From assembly GCA_016868875.1 (NCBI GenBank), contig VGFN01000052.1:1-7789 (forward strand): a stretch of 7,789 bases of DNA, read 5' to 3'. Positions 1 through 6,452 of the stretch are shown here, one piece after another (positions within the stretch are counted from its first letter, which is position 1; each line of letters opens with the position of its first letter). The notes beneath the pieces were generated by a model. That model did not search any database. It was not told where the DNA came from and saw only the letters and a program-made list of their open reading frames with translations. The stretch is from Bacteroidota bacterium. GTDB lineage: Bacteria; Bacteroidota; Bacteroidia; UBA7662. Both the position numbers and the translations under genes were made by a program.

Positions 1-1415
1 CTGTCATGGGCAAAGCGGATCATGCCGAGCAAATACAGGGTGAGCAGTGTGAAAAGCCCAATCCACAACACCAGAAAAATTTCACGATCAAGCAGCCCCC
101 AATGGTAGGCCAAGTCCACATTGCTCAAGAATTTGAGGGCAAAGGCAAGTTCCAAAAATCCTAACACCACTTTGACAGAATTCATCCAGGAGCCGGACTT
201 GGGCAATTGCTGCAACCACTTGGGGAAGATCGCAAAAAGCGTGAATGGCAAGGCCAAAGCCAACGAAAATCCGAGCATGCCAATAGCAGGCCCCATAAGG
301 GCTCCCTGAACGGCCGCTTCCACCAAGAGGGTCCCGATGATGGGGCCCGTGCACGAAAACGAAACCAAAGCCAAGGTAAATGCCATGAAGAAAATGCCTG
401 CCCAGCCTCCCCGATCCGCTTGACGGTCGGCACGATTCGTCCACGACGAAGGAAGGTTGATTTCGAAGGCCCCTAAAAAGGAGAAGCCAAAGACCAGGAG
501 CATCACGAAGAAGGCCAGGTTGAAATACAGGTTGGAGGCCATATCGTTCAGCGCATCCGATCCAAAAACCAGGGTAACCCCCATCCCGAGACTCACGTAG
601 ATCACTACAATGCTCAGCCCGTATCCCAGCGCCTTGAAGAGGGCAGAACCTGCCGTACTGGATTGCTTAGTGAAATACGAAACTGTCAAAGGAATCATCG
701 GAAAAACACAGGGCGTCAGCAAGGCGAGCAGTCCCCCGGCAAAACCAGCCAGAAACAAAGCCAGCCATCCCATGCCCCCAGTACTTTTTTGGGGTTCTGG
801 GCGGCTTAGTTTGGAATCTGAACGACCAGCTTTGGAATCTGCATTGCCTGGGGTGCTGGAGGTATTTTCCTGGGTTGGGCTGTTGGCTACGGTCGAATCT
901 TGATTCCCTGCCGCGAACCCTTTTAAGTCCCATTTCATTTCCCTTTCCTGCGGGGCCAGACATTGATGATCATCGCAGGCCATGTAATAGACCGATCCCT
1001 TGACGGTTCCTTGCCCGGAGCGTATGCGCACCTCTTGCGCGAAGAGGGCTTGCCCGTCAAAAGAGCGCACTACCAGGCCATCAAAGAGCGGGGCGGCTTC
1101 TTCGTGCACTTTGGATAATTCCTTCACCGTCCCTAAAGCTTGCATGCCGGCAGGGAAGGCGAACTTGAAGACGGTAGGCTCCGGTCCGAATTGGTCCGGT
1201 CCGAATTTCATGAACTGCGAATACAAATGCCAACCCTTGTCGATGCGGGCATTGATCAACAGCCTGGCGGTGCTGTCGTTCACGGCTTTGTAGCTCCAGG
1301 TCCATCGTACCGGATCCAACATTTGACCTTGAACGGTCCATGCCCCCATCATGCACAACGCCACCAAAGCGGCCCATACAGCACCAAGGTATTTCTTGGG
1401 AAGGTATAGATTCAT
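1..1415 (-). CDS. dsbD: DsbD-family thiol:disulfide interchange protein, partial (C-terminus beyond left edge)
   Basis: Inner-membrane protein that in this family passes electrons from cytoplasmic thioredoxin to periplasmic thiol proteins. My own translation from ATG 1415 stays open for 471 codons to the edge. Residues 1-31 form a signal peptide. Residues 32-165 are a DsbD alpha-like periplasmic domain with the redox pair C147/C152 in a YMACDDHQCLAP context. Residues 171-213 are a Ser/Thr/Asp-rich linker. Several hydrophobic segments follow from about 215, with the two membrane cysteines in LLTPCVFPMIPL (C236) and SFSCTGPIIG (C355), and the family motif GFLELAFALKFLSN (419-432). The C236-C355 spacing is close to that of E. 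coli DsbD. A C-terminal thioredoxin-like gamma domain is expected beyond the window but is not seen. The start is 8 bases after the VOC gene stop, so the two are probably co-transcribed. CcdA-only homologues are excluded by the alpha domain. Confidence 0.93.
   Translation of the reverse strand, partial: MNLYLPKKYLGAVWAALVALCMMGAWTVQGQMLDPVRWTWSYKAVNDSTARLLINARIDKGWHLYSQFMKFGPDQFGPEPTVFKFAFPAGMQALGTVKELSKVHEEAAPLFDGLVVRSFDGQALFAQEVRIRSGQGTVKGSVYYMACDDHQCLAPQEREMKWDLKGFAAGNQDSTVANSPTQENTSSTPGNADSKAGRSDSKLSRPEPQKSTGGMGWLALFLAGFAGGLLALLTPCVFPMIPLTVSYFTKQSSTAGSALFKALGYGLSIVVIYVSLGMGVTLVFGSDALNDMASNLYFNLAFFVMLLVFGFSFLGAFEINLPSSWTNRADRQADRGGWAGIFFMAFTLALVSFSCTGPIIGTLLVEAAVQGALMGPAIGMLGFSLALALPFTLFAIFPKWLQQLPKSGSWMNSVKVVLGFLELAFALKFLSNVDLAYHWGLLDREIFLVLWIGLFTLLTLYLLGMIRFAHD
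1180..1207 (-). repeat. 15-base-period imperfect tandem repeat inside dsbD
   Basis: The 13-base word TCCGGTCCGAATT occurs at 1180-1192 and again at 1195-1207 on the plus strand, with a period of 15. It is in frame and encodes the repeated peptide FGPDQFGPE (about residues 71-79) in the periplasmic alpha domain. It looks like a small in-frame duplication. Confidence 0.7.
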
Positions 1416-1423
1416 GGCGTTGA

Positions 1424-1813
1424 TTATTTGTCCCAATGACCCGATTCCACCACCTCAATCAAGTTCCCGTCCGGGTCCTCCATCCTAAAAAATTTCTTGT
1501 TGTTATCGTAATGACCTTCGGATAACAACGAATACTCACTATCTTTCAATTCTTTTAAATTGTTTTCAAATTCCCCTGGGCTGCATTCCACGCTGATGAA
1601 TTGGTTCACAAATTCGGCATCCGAGCTGCCCGGAAATTCTTGACCACTCTTGAGTTGATGGCAGTACAAGAGCGTAGAGCCCGCCTCAAAAATGGCATGT
1701 TTGTCCTTGATGTAGGATAGGGTGGGAAAGGCACACAAATCTTGGTAAAACGCAAGGCTTTTGCGCAGATTGCGGGATTTAAGGTGAATTTCGCGAATGC
1801 AGGAAAATTGCAT
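1424..1813 (-). CDS. VOC-fold (glyoxalase / bleomycin-resistance-like) protein
   Basis: A 129-residue cytoplasmic protein of the vicinal oxygen chelate superfamily, at the usual length for one two-module VOC chain. The opening IREIHLKSRNLRKSLAFYQD matches the first beta strand and helix of the fold, with H10 in the usual first metal-ligand position. The end has the hallmark MEDPDGNLIEVVE (111-123), with E120 in the usual last ligand position. The middle ligand positions are less certain: Q71 in NQFISVE takes the place where many enzymes have His. Substrate cannot be predicted, because VOC proteins include lyases, dioxygenases and binding proteins. It is the first gene of a minus-strand pair with dsbD, stopping 8 bases before it. 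The ATG at 1813 follows no clear Shine-Dalgarno sequence, which is normal in Bacteroidota. Confidence 0.88.
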   Translation of the reverse strand: MQFSCIREIHLKSRNLRKSLAFYQDLCAFPTLSYIKDKHAIFEAGSTLLYCHQLKSGQEFPGSSDAEFVNQFISVECSPGEFENNLKELKDSEYSLLSEGHYDNNKKFFRMEDPDGNLIEVVESGHWDK

Positions 1814-1858
1814 AGGGTGGATTTTCTAGAAACCGTTTTTTTCGTGGGTGAGCTAGGG

Positions 1859-1891
1859 TAAAGATAGGAAAGACAAGTATTTTTGGGCAAA
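1859..1891 (-). promoter_or_regulatory. candidate Bacteroidota-type promoter for the VOC-dsbD unit
   Basis: Read on the minus strand, TTTG (1891-1888) is followed after 21 bases by TATCTTTA (1866-1859), which matches the TAnnTTTG -7 element at all but the last base. The -33/-7 arrangement TTTG...TAnnTTTG is the known vegetative promoter pattern in Bacteroidota. The position, about 45 bases upstream of ATG 1813, is sensible. The assignment rests on pattern match only. Confidence 0.35.
1878..1885 (+). promoter_or_regulatory. candidate -7 element for the outer-membrane barrel gene
   Basis: TATTTTTG at 1878-1885 is an exact match to the Bacteroidota -7 consensus TAnnTTTG. It would place a transcript start near 1892 and give a leader of about 27 bases before ATG 1919. 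No TTTG -33 element is visible at the expected distance upstream, so the site is weak or activator-dependent. It overlaps the candidate minus-strand promoter, so the two may compete. Confidence 0.35.
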
Positions 1892-1900
1892 CAAGTACGG

Positions 1901-1912
1901 TTTAAGCTTAAA
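1901..1912. repeat. 12-base perfect palindrome in the divergent intergenic region
   Basis: TTTAAGCTTAAA is a perfect inverted repeat located just downstream of the candidate plus-strand -7 element and seven bases before ATG 1919. It could be an operator for a dimeric regulator or a chance AT-rich palindrome. No second copy was noticed in the window. Confidence 0.4.
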
Positions 1913-1918
1913 TTCATT

Positions 1919-2629
1919 ATGCACCTTAACAAGAAAAGCTACAAATTGGCACTCATTGGGCTAATTTTTTGGTTGAATCAGGCGGCAAACGCGCAAAGCA
2001 CGGATCTGGATCGTTATACCTCTTCCAAAGGAACAAGGAAGGCCAAAGCGATGAATTCTGAAAACGAGGAGGGCGACACTTGGGCGAGTAGGCATCCCGA
2101 ATTTATGCAAGAATTGACTACAGGTTTATATTGGTATCAAATCCCAACGGTTCCGAACGATGTACTTCCGATGTCGTCTCAAATATTTTTGCAGGGTTTT
2201 AACTATGTACCTCGATACGCCTTGTGGAAAGGTGGCGATATAGTTTCTTTAACAGCAGGATCTAATGTGGGATTTGCACTACAAATAAGCAATATTGGCA
2301 GCCTTTTTATGGTCAATGTCCCACTAAATTTTGAATTGAATTTAGGGAGGGGCTCAATGGCAGATAATGACGATCCTGTCGGTGTCTATGCAGGACTTGG
2401 GGTGGAATATAATTTCGTAAATAATTTGTTTTTGGATACATATGAAGATGTTAATGGCAATACCTACCAGAAGGTATCGGATCTTAATCAATTCGGTCTG
2501 CAATGGACAGGTGGTATAAGAGCCAAGTTTCAAGGAAGACCTATGGTTGTTAGGATTTCAAGAACCTTGGGGACGCCTTCACAGAAGGTGGCCATCACCC
2601 ATTTAGGTTTGGGAATCAGCATGTTCTGA
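1919..2629 (+). CDS. predicted outer-membrane beta-barrel protein, family not recognised
   Basis: A 236-residue exported protein. Residues 1-25 form a signal peptide (basic KKSYK, hydrophobic LALIGLIFWL, cleavage after ANA before QS). After a polar stretch rich in Lys, Glu and Asp (about 27-60), the chain alternates hydrophobic and polar residues in strand-length segments, for example IVSLTAGSNVGFALQIS, FMVNVPLNFELNLG, VGVYAGLGVEYNF and LQWTGGIRAKF. It ends in HLGLGISMF, and a terminal Phe is the signal typical of barrel proteins inserted by BamA. Length and pattern suit a small barrel of about 8-10 strands. A TTG 12 codons upstream is also in frame, but it lies inside the candidate -7 element and would place an extra basic segment before the signal peptide, so ATG 1919 is preferred. 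Function is unknown. A glycosyltransferase follows after 31 bases on the same strand. Confidence 0.8.
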   Translation: MHLNKKSYKLALIGLIFWLNQAANAQSTDLDRYTSSKGTRKAKAMNSENEEGDTWASRHPEFMQELTTGLYWYQIPTVPNDVLPMSSQIFLQGFNYVPRYALWKGGDIVSLTAGSNVGFALQISNIGSLFMVNVPLNFELNLGRGSMADNDDPVGVYAGLGVEYNFVNNLFLDTYEDVNGNTYQKVSDLNQFGLQWTGGIRAKFQGRPMVVRISRTLGTPSQKVAITHLGLGISMF

Positions 2630-2660
2630 AAGAATTTCAACTTTTATAAATTAGAAGAAA

Positions 2661-4715
2661 TTGGAAGTATCGGTTGTTCTGGTCAATTACCGGGTGCAAC
2701 GATACCTGCACCTCGCTTTGCAATCGTTAGAACAGTCTATCGCTTATTTCGATCGAAAATTAGACGGAGAAACCGAGGAATTGCAGAGTTGGTTACCGAG
2801 TGACTTAAGACTTCCTCCTTTGGGCTCAGACCATGTAGAGGTTTGGGTGGTGGACAATAATTCTGAAGATGGGAGCGAAGCTCTCATTAAAGCAAATTTT
2901 CCTTGGGTTCATTGGATCCAAAACGCAGAAAATGTTGGATTTGCAAAGGCCAATAACATCGCTTTGCGTAAGGCCAAAGGCAGGCACCTCCTCCTTCAAA
3001 ACCCTGACACCGTTCTGACCGAAACGACGTTGTGGAATTGCTGGCAAGCCATGGAATCCGATTCCAAGCTGGGTGCTTTGGGGGTTAGGATGCTGGATGG
3101 CCGAGGTCATTTCTTGCGCGAATCCAAAAGGGGTCTGCCCACTCCATCGGCTGCTTTTTATAAGCTTACAGGGCTCGCTGTCTTGTTTTCAAAGCATCCC
3201 AGGATCGCGGCCTATCATTTGGGCCACCTGCATCCAAAGGAGGATCATGATGTAGCCATTCTGGCTGGTGCTTTTATGTGGGTAAGGGCCAAAGTTGCTC
3301 AGGAAATTGGCCTTTTGGACGAACGCTATTTCATGTACGGTGAAGACATTGATTGGAGTTACAGAATTCTTCGTGCAGGTTATCGAAATCGATATTTAGG
3401 CAGTAACCCGATAATTCATTTCAAAGGGGAGAGCACTCAAAAAGAATCCATGCATTATGTGCGGATGTTTTATGGTGCAATGATGGAATTTGCGGGCCGT
3501 TATTACGGCTCGTCCAAGTCTTTTTGGTTGCACATGATGCTCCGAATTGGCATTATGGGCAGGGCGTTGGTCTCTGTTTTGAGGCGTTGGTCGGTATGGG
3601 CATTTCTTCCTGTTGTGGATTGGTTGGGTTTTGTGTGGACGATGAATATCGTAACTCATTTCTGGGAAAACACCGTCAAGGTTGACCCGGGTCTGGCCTA
3701 TCCCGACGAATTTAAAAGTTATGTTATTCCTGCCTATGTGAGTGTATGGGTCTTTAGTTCTTGGCTTAATGGGGCATACGATACCCCATACCGATATCAT
3801 CGTATAATTCGTGGCATGGTTATGGGGACCTTGGCCATAGGTTTTGTCTATGCTTTTCTCCCTTCTGAATGGCGGTTTTCAAGAGGTTTAATCTTGGCGG
3901 GTACTGCAGCTTGCCTATTTTTTTCGTTTTCATTCAAATGGCTCATTCGAATTCTATTGAATTATCCTGAGCGTGGATACCTTCACCGCAGGGCAAACAT
4001 GGCGGTTGGCCTTGGTAGAGATGCAACCATGGAAGTAGTATCGCAGTGGTATGTTACGGAATGGGGTACTCGCTGGCTTGGCTATGTTCATTCAAGTGTT
4101 TCCCCGACTGATCCGATGAGGGAGAGCCTTGGTCATGCCAAGGATCTTAGGAGCTTGGTTCAAACGTTAGGAGCGGATGAGATCGTGGTTGATACAGAGG
4201 CAGTGAATTTTAGCAATATTCTTCATTTTATGGAGGATCTCGCTGATCAATCTCCGTCCATAAAATTTTTGCCTCGAGGATTGTCTGCCTTAATAGGGGG
4301 GGGCGAAGTCATTGTTGGTGAGTCAAATTCAGGACAGGGACTCATCGAATCTTGGCCTATTGGTTTCCAAAAAGACCAGCGAATACGCAACATCTTGTTT
4401 GGCGTTTTTTTGTTTGGCCTTCAAAGTGTTGCGTCGTTTCGCTTGAGGCCAGTGTACCGCGATAGGGCCTTGCCCCGTCGATTATGGAGTGATCAAATGG
4501 ACTGGTTAGGGTATTCTAAATATCCTACCAAGCCTTTCTTGTTGGACTTGGAATTAGTGCTCTCTAGTCGTGGTCTCAAGACCGACAAAGCCCAGCGAAT
4601 TGAATTGCATCGTATGGTTATTGGACGTGATCGACGGAAAGCCTGGGCCTACGCGATCGCGGCAATTGCAGGGTTGTGGCAACCCGCTAGCGAGCCAATT
4701 AATAAGAAGCCTTGA
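2661..4715 (+). CDS. membrane-anchored family 2 glycosyltransferase with a WcaJ/WbaP-like regulatory domain
   Basis: A 684-residue protein, about twice the length of a plain family 2 transferase. Residues 1-285 are a GT-A domain: VSVVLVNYR (3-11), VVDNNSEDGS (63-72), NVGFAKANN (91-99), QNPDT (113-117, with D116 as the probable metal-binding Asp) and FMYGEDIDW (224-232, a rhamnosyltransferase-like catalytic region). It probably adds a sugar from a nucleotide donor to a lipid-linked surface glycan on the cytoplasmic face. About four hydrophobic segments follow (311-333, 353-370, 384-400, 408-432). Residues 441-553 look Rossmann-like (MAVGLGRDATMEVV, then LRSLVQTLGADEIVVD), as in the N-terminal half of WcaJ/WbaP-type transferases. 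No phosphoglycosyltransferase active site is seen after this. The only usable start is TTG 2661: an in-frame TAG lies at 2652-2654, and the first in-frame ATG is residue 131, past essential motifs. The 3' end overlaps the convergent gene by 17 bases. Acceptor and donor are unknown. Confidence 0.88.
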   Translation: MEVSVVLVNYRVQRYLHLALQSLEQSIAYFDRKLDGETEELQSWLPSDLRLPPLGSDHVEVWVVDNNSEDGSEALIKANFPWVHWIQNAENVGFAKANNIALRKAKGRHLLLQNPDTVLTETTLWNCWQAMESDSKLGALGVRMLDGRGHFLRESKRGLPTPSAAFYKLTGLAVLFSKHPRIAAYHLGHLHPKEDHDVAILAGAFMWVRAKVAQEIGLLDERYFMYGEDIDWSYRILRAGYRNRYLGSNPIIHFKGESTQKESMHYVRMFYGAMMEFAGRYYGSSKSFWLHMMLRIGIMGRALVSVLRRWSVWAFLPVVDWLGFVWTMNIVTHFWENTVKVDPGLAYPDEFKSYVIPAYVSVWVFSSWLNGAYDTPYRYHRIIRGMVMGTLAIGFVYAFLPSEWRFSRGLILAGTAACLFFSFSFKWLIRILLNYPERGYLHRRANMAVGLGRDATMEVVSQWYVTEWGTRWLGYVHSSVSPTDPMRESLGHAKDLRSLVQTLGADEIVVDTEAVNFSNILHFMEDLADQSPSIKFLPRGLSALIGGGEVIVGESNSGQGLIESWPIGFQKDQRIRNILFGVFLFGLQSVASFRLRPVYRDRALPRRLWSDQMDWLGYSKYPTKPFLLDLELVLSSRGLKTDKAQRIELHRMVIGRDRRKAWAYAIAAIAGLWQPASEPINKKP
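4296..4303 (+). repeat. G8 homopolymer inside the glycosyltransferase gene
   Basis: Eight consecutive G bases encode part of ALIGGGEV (residues 546-548) in the Rossmann-like domain. Loss of one G would lead to TGA at 4444-4446, and gain of one G to TGA at 4319-4321. Slippage would therefore truncate the C-terminal part while leaving the catalytic domain and membrane segments intact. Confidence 0.9.
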
Positions 4716-6342
4716 TTAGGCGCATCATGCTCTTACTGTCTGATCCCAAGAAAACAAAGGAGGTATTCGACTCTTTGAATAAGGTTGATGGATAAATTCT
4801 TCCTTGGTCTTTGGGATCAGCGAAAGGCTTGTAAAAAGAAAATCTTCCTTCATCATCGATGTGAAGAAGCACAGAACGTGCATCCTTAAGGTTATCGTTG
4901 TTTACACCTTTACCCTTGAAAGCTTGGTTACGTACGACCATGTTTTCAGGAAGGTCGTTGTAAAGAACAAGGGTATGTTTGAAATGAGGTAGGCCTGCGA
5001 TCCCTGTAGGCAAGGTGATTCCTTTGGGCTGAATTATCTGGTCGAGGGGGTTTTCGATAGAACGTTGAACACCCTGTGACCAGGTTCCGTTTAGAATTAG
5101 GTTGCCTTGAGAATAGTAAGTATAGGTTGCCGCGTCATTGGAAACCTCATCAGCTTTCTTGCCAACCGGAACTTCACGATTGAAACGCTCAATGGATCCA
5201 AAGACTGAAAATCGGTCACGATCCAATTCCACCAGGTGATTTTGTAGGTCCATGACTTCCTTGATGGGTCTTTTGGGCGTACCGGTATCTCTGAATTTTT
5301 TGTTTTGGAGTTCTGCACTTTTCTTGAAGGTGGCAGGAATGGGGAAGGCGTGTCGATGAACCGGGGTAATATCCGTGCTATTCCATCTTTGAACAAGAAT
5401 GCTTTGGATACCTCCTTTGTAGCTACCTGATAAGCAGGAAACCGCGAGAATGCTCTTGGAATCATCGGACCAACGGGCCTTAATTTGGTGTACGTAAGGG
5501 AAATCTTCAGCGCTGATGGGAAGAGCCACCATGGAGGCCTGGGGCAAAGAAATTTTGTACAAACGTTGGTTTAGGGCAAATGAGGGTATTGCCTTGATGC
5601 CTGGTTTAGGAATATTGACCAAATCCAAGGTAACAATGCCACTATTCTGATCGCGAAAATCAGCTGAAAGCACTTTGACGGTCTGGTTCTCAACGTTAAT
5701 GTTGAGTGTTTTGTTCGTAAGAAGTTCTAATTCGCTGTCCCACATTTTGCATTGAATCCCGGCAAGGGTTTGTCTAAACAATGAAGGCTCCACATTAAGG
5801 ACATAAATCACTTGCTGATCCACAGAACAACCAATAAAGGGAGTTTTCAAAGGGTCTAATACAATTCCGTTTCCGTTGTTTCGTGCAGCTTCTACAGGTC
5901 CTTTGAGGATTTCGCCTTCCAAGGAAAGATGCCAAAGATGAAATTGATCTTGGCGAAGAGCTTTGTTGAAGCAATGGGACACCAGGATGATTCGGTCTCC
6001 GAAGAGCCAAGCTTTTTTGAGGGAATAATCCAGCTTGATATCCTTGGGAAAACTTAATTTAAAAGCATCCGCGGGCTCAAGCTTTTTGTTAAAGGTCGAA
6101 AGGATAAAGCCCGCGTTCGGCTCAGAGCTAATTGCATAATAAGTTTCCTTGACCTCACCGAGAACTTGAGTGAATTGGCCTTTGAGTTTAATCTGTGTTG
6201 GAAGGCCCATTTGAAAGTCCAATGGCTGAGCATTCAAAACCGTGCCGAACCCAAAGGAGGCAAGGAGAAATACGGAGACCAAGCGCATCCGTAAGGCCAA
6301 AATCGCAGGCAAGGGACGAAGCAGTGCGGGGGTTGAGGTCAT
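4699..6342 (-). CDS. secreted protein of unknown function, possibly beta-propeller
   Basis: A 547-residue exported protein that I do not recognise. The signal peptide ends at LNA-QP (residue 38/39). Counting from ATG 6342 the n-region is long (MTSTPALLRP...); the in-frame ATG at 6288 (residue 19, MRLVSVFLLASFGFG) gives a more usual signal peptide and is a good alternative start. No Shine-Dalgarno sequence separates them. The mature part is mostly short beta-strand-like segments with repeated aromatic or Ser-rich turns, such as AWLFGDRIILVSHC, ARWSDDSKSILAVSCLSG and RSVLLHIDDEGRFSFYKP, which loosely recall beta-propeller blades. No lipobox, membrane anchor, C-terminal sorting domain or catalytic motif is visible. 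Four cysteines (124, 172, 198, 303) could be disulfide-bonded after export. It may be transcribed alone, since 110 bases separate it from the TPM gene upstream, or by read-through from that unit. Confidence 0.8.
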   Translation of the reverse strand: MTSTPALLRPLPAILALRMRLVSVFLLASFGFGTVLNAQPLDFQMGLPTQIKLKGQFTQVLGEVKETYYAISSEPNAGFILSTFNKKLEPADAFKLSFPKDIKLDYSLKKAWLFGDRIILVSHCFNKALRQDQFHLWHLSLEGEILKGPVEAARNNGNGIVLDPLKTPFIGCSVDQQVIYVLNVEPSLFRQTLAGIQCKMWDSELELLTNKTLNINVENQTVKVLSADFRDQNSGIVTLDLVNIPKPGIKAIPSFALNQRLYKISLPQASMVALPISAEDFPYVHQIKARWSDDSKSILAVSCLSGSYKGGIQSILVQRWNSTDITPVHRHAFPIPATFKKSAELQNKKFRDTGTPKRPIKEVMDLQNHLVELDRDRFSVFGSIERFNREVPVGKKADEVSNDAATYTYYSQGNLILNGTWSQGVQRSIENPLDQIIQPKGITLPTGIAGLPHFKHTLVLYNDLPENMVVRNQAFKGKGVNNDNLKDARSVLLHIDDEGRFSFYKPFADPKDQGRIYPSTLFKESNTSFVFLGSDSKSMMRLIKASY

Positions 6343-6452
6343 GAGGTGTTTTCGTTAGGAAAAGGCCAATATACTGCCGATCAAGGCATAATCGGAAATT
6401 CTTATTGGGCACAGTCTCAGGGGTTCGGTGGTTTGACTCCCAAGACCGGAGG

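Noticed and set aside
1081..1458. Minus-strand 125-codon open frame over the start of dsbD
   Set aside because: It is out of frame with dsbD, whose signal peptide, redox cysteines and membrane motifs are in the frame starting at 1415.
1883..1918. TTG start extending the barrel protein by 12 residues
   Set aside because: The TTG lies within the candidate -7 promoter element, and the signal peptide fits properly from ATG 1919.
2627..2639. Hairpin TGAAA-GAA-TTTCA at the barrel gene stop as a terminator
   Set aside because: The stem has a single G:C pair at most per arm and overlaps the stop codon; too weak to call.
4705..4724. Hairpin GCCT-TGATT-AGGC at the convergent gene ends as a bidirectional terminator
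   Set aside because: The stem is only four pairs with no proper T tract, and it lies largely within coding sequence.
6343..6452. Terminator or promoter in the 110-base gap between the exported TPM gene and the secreted-protein gene
   Set aside because: A five-pair CCGAT/ATCGG stem without a T tract and a partial TATATTGG promoter-like word are all that is visible; neither is strong enough to annotate.
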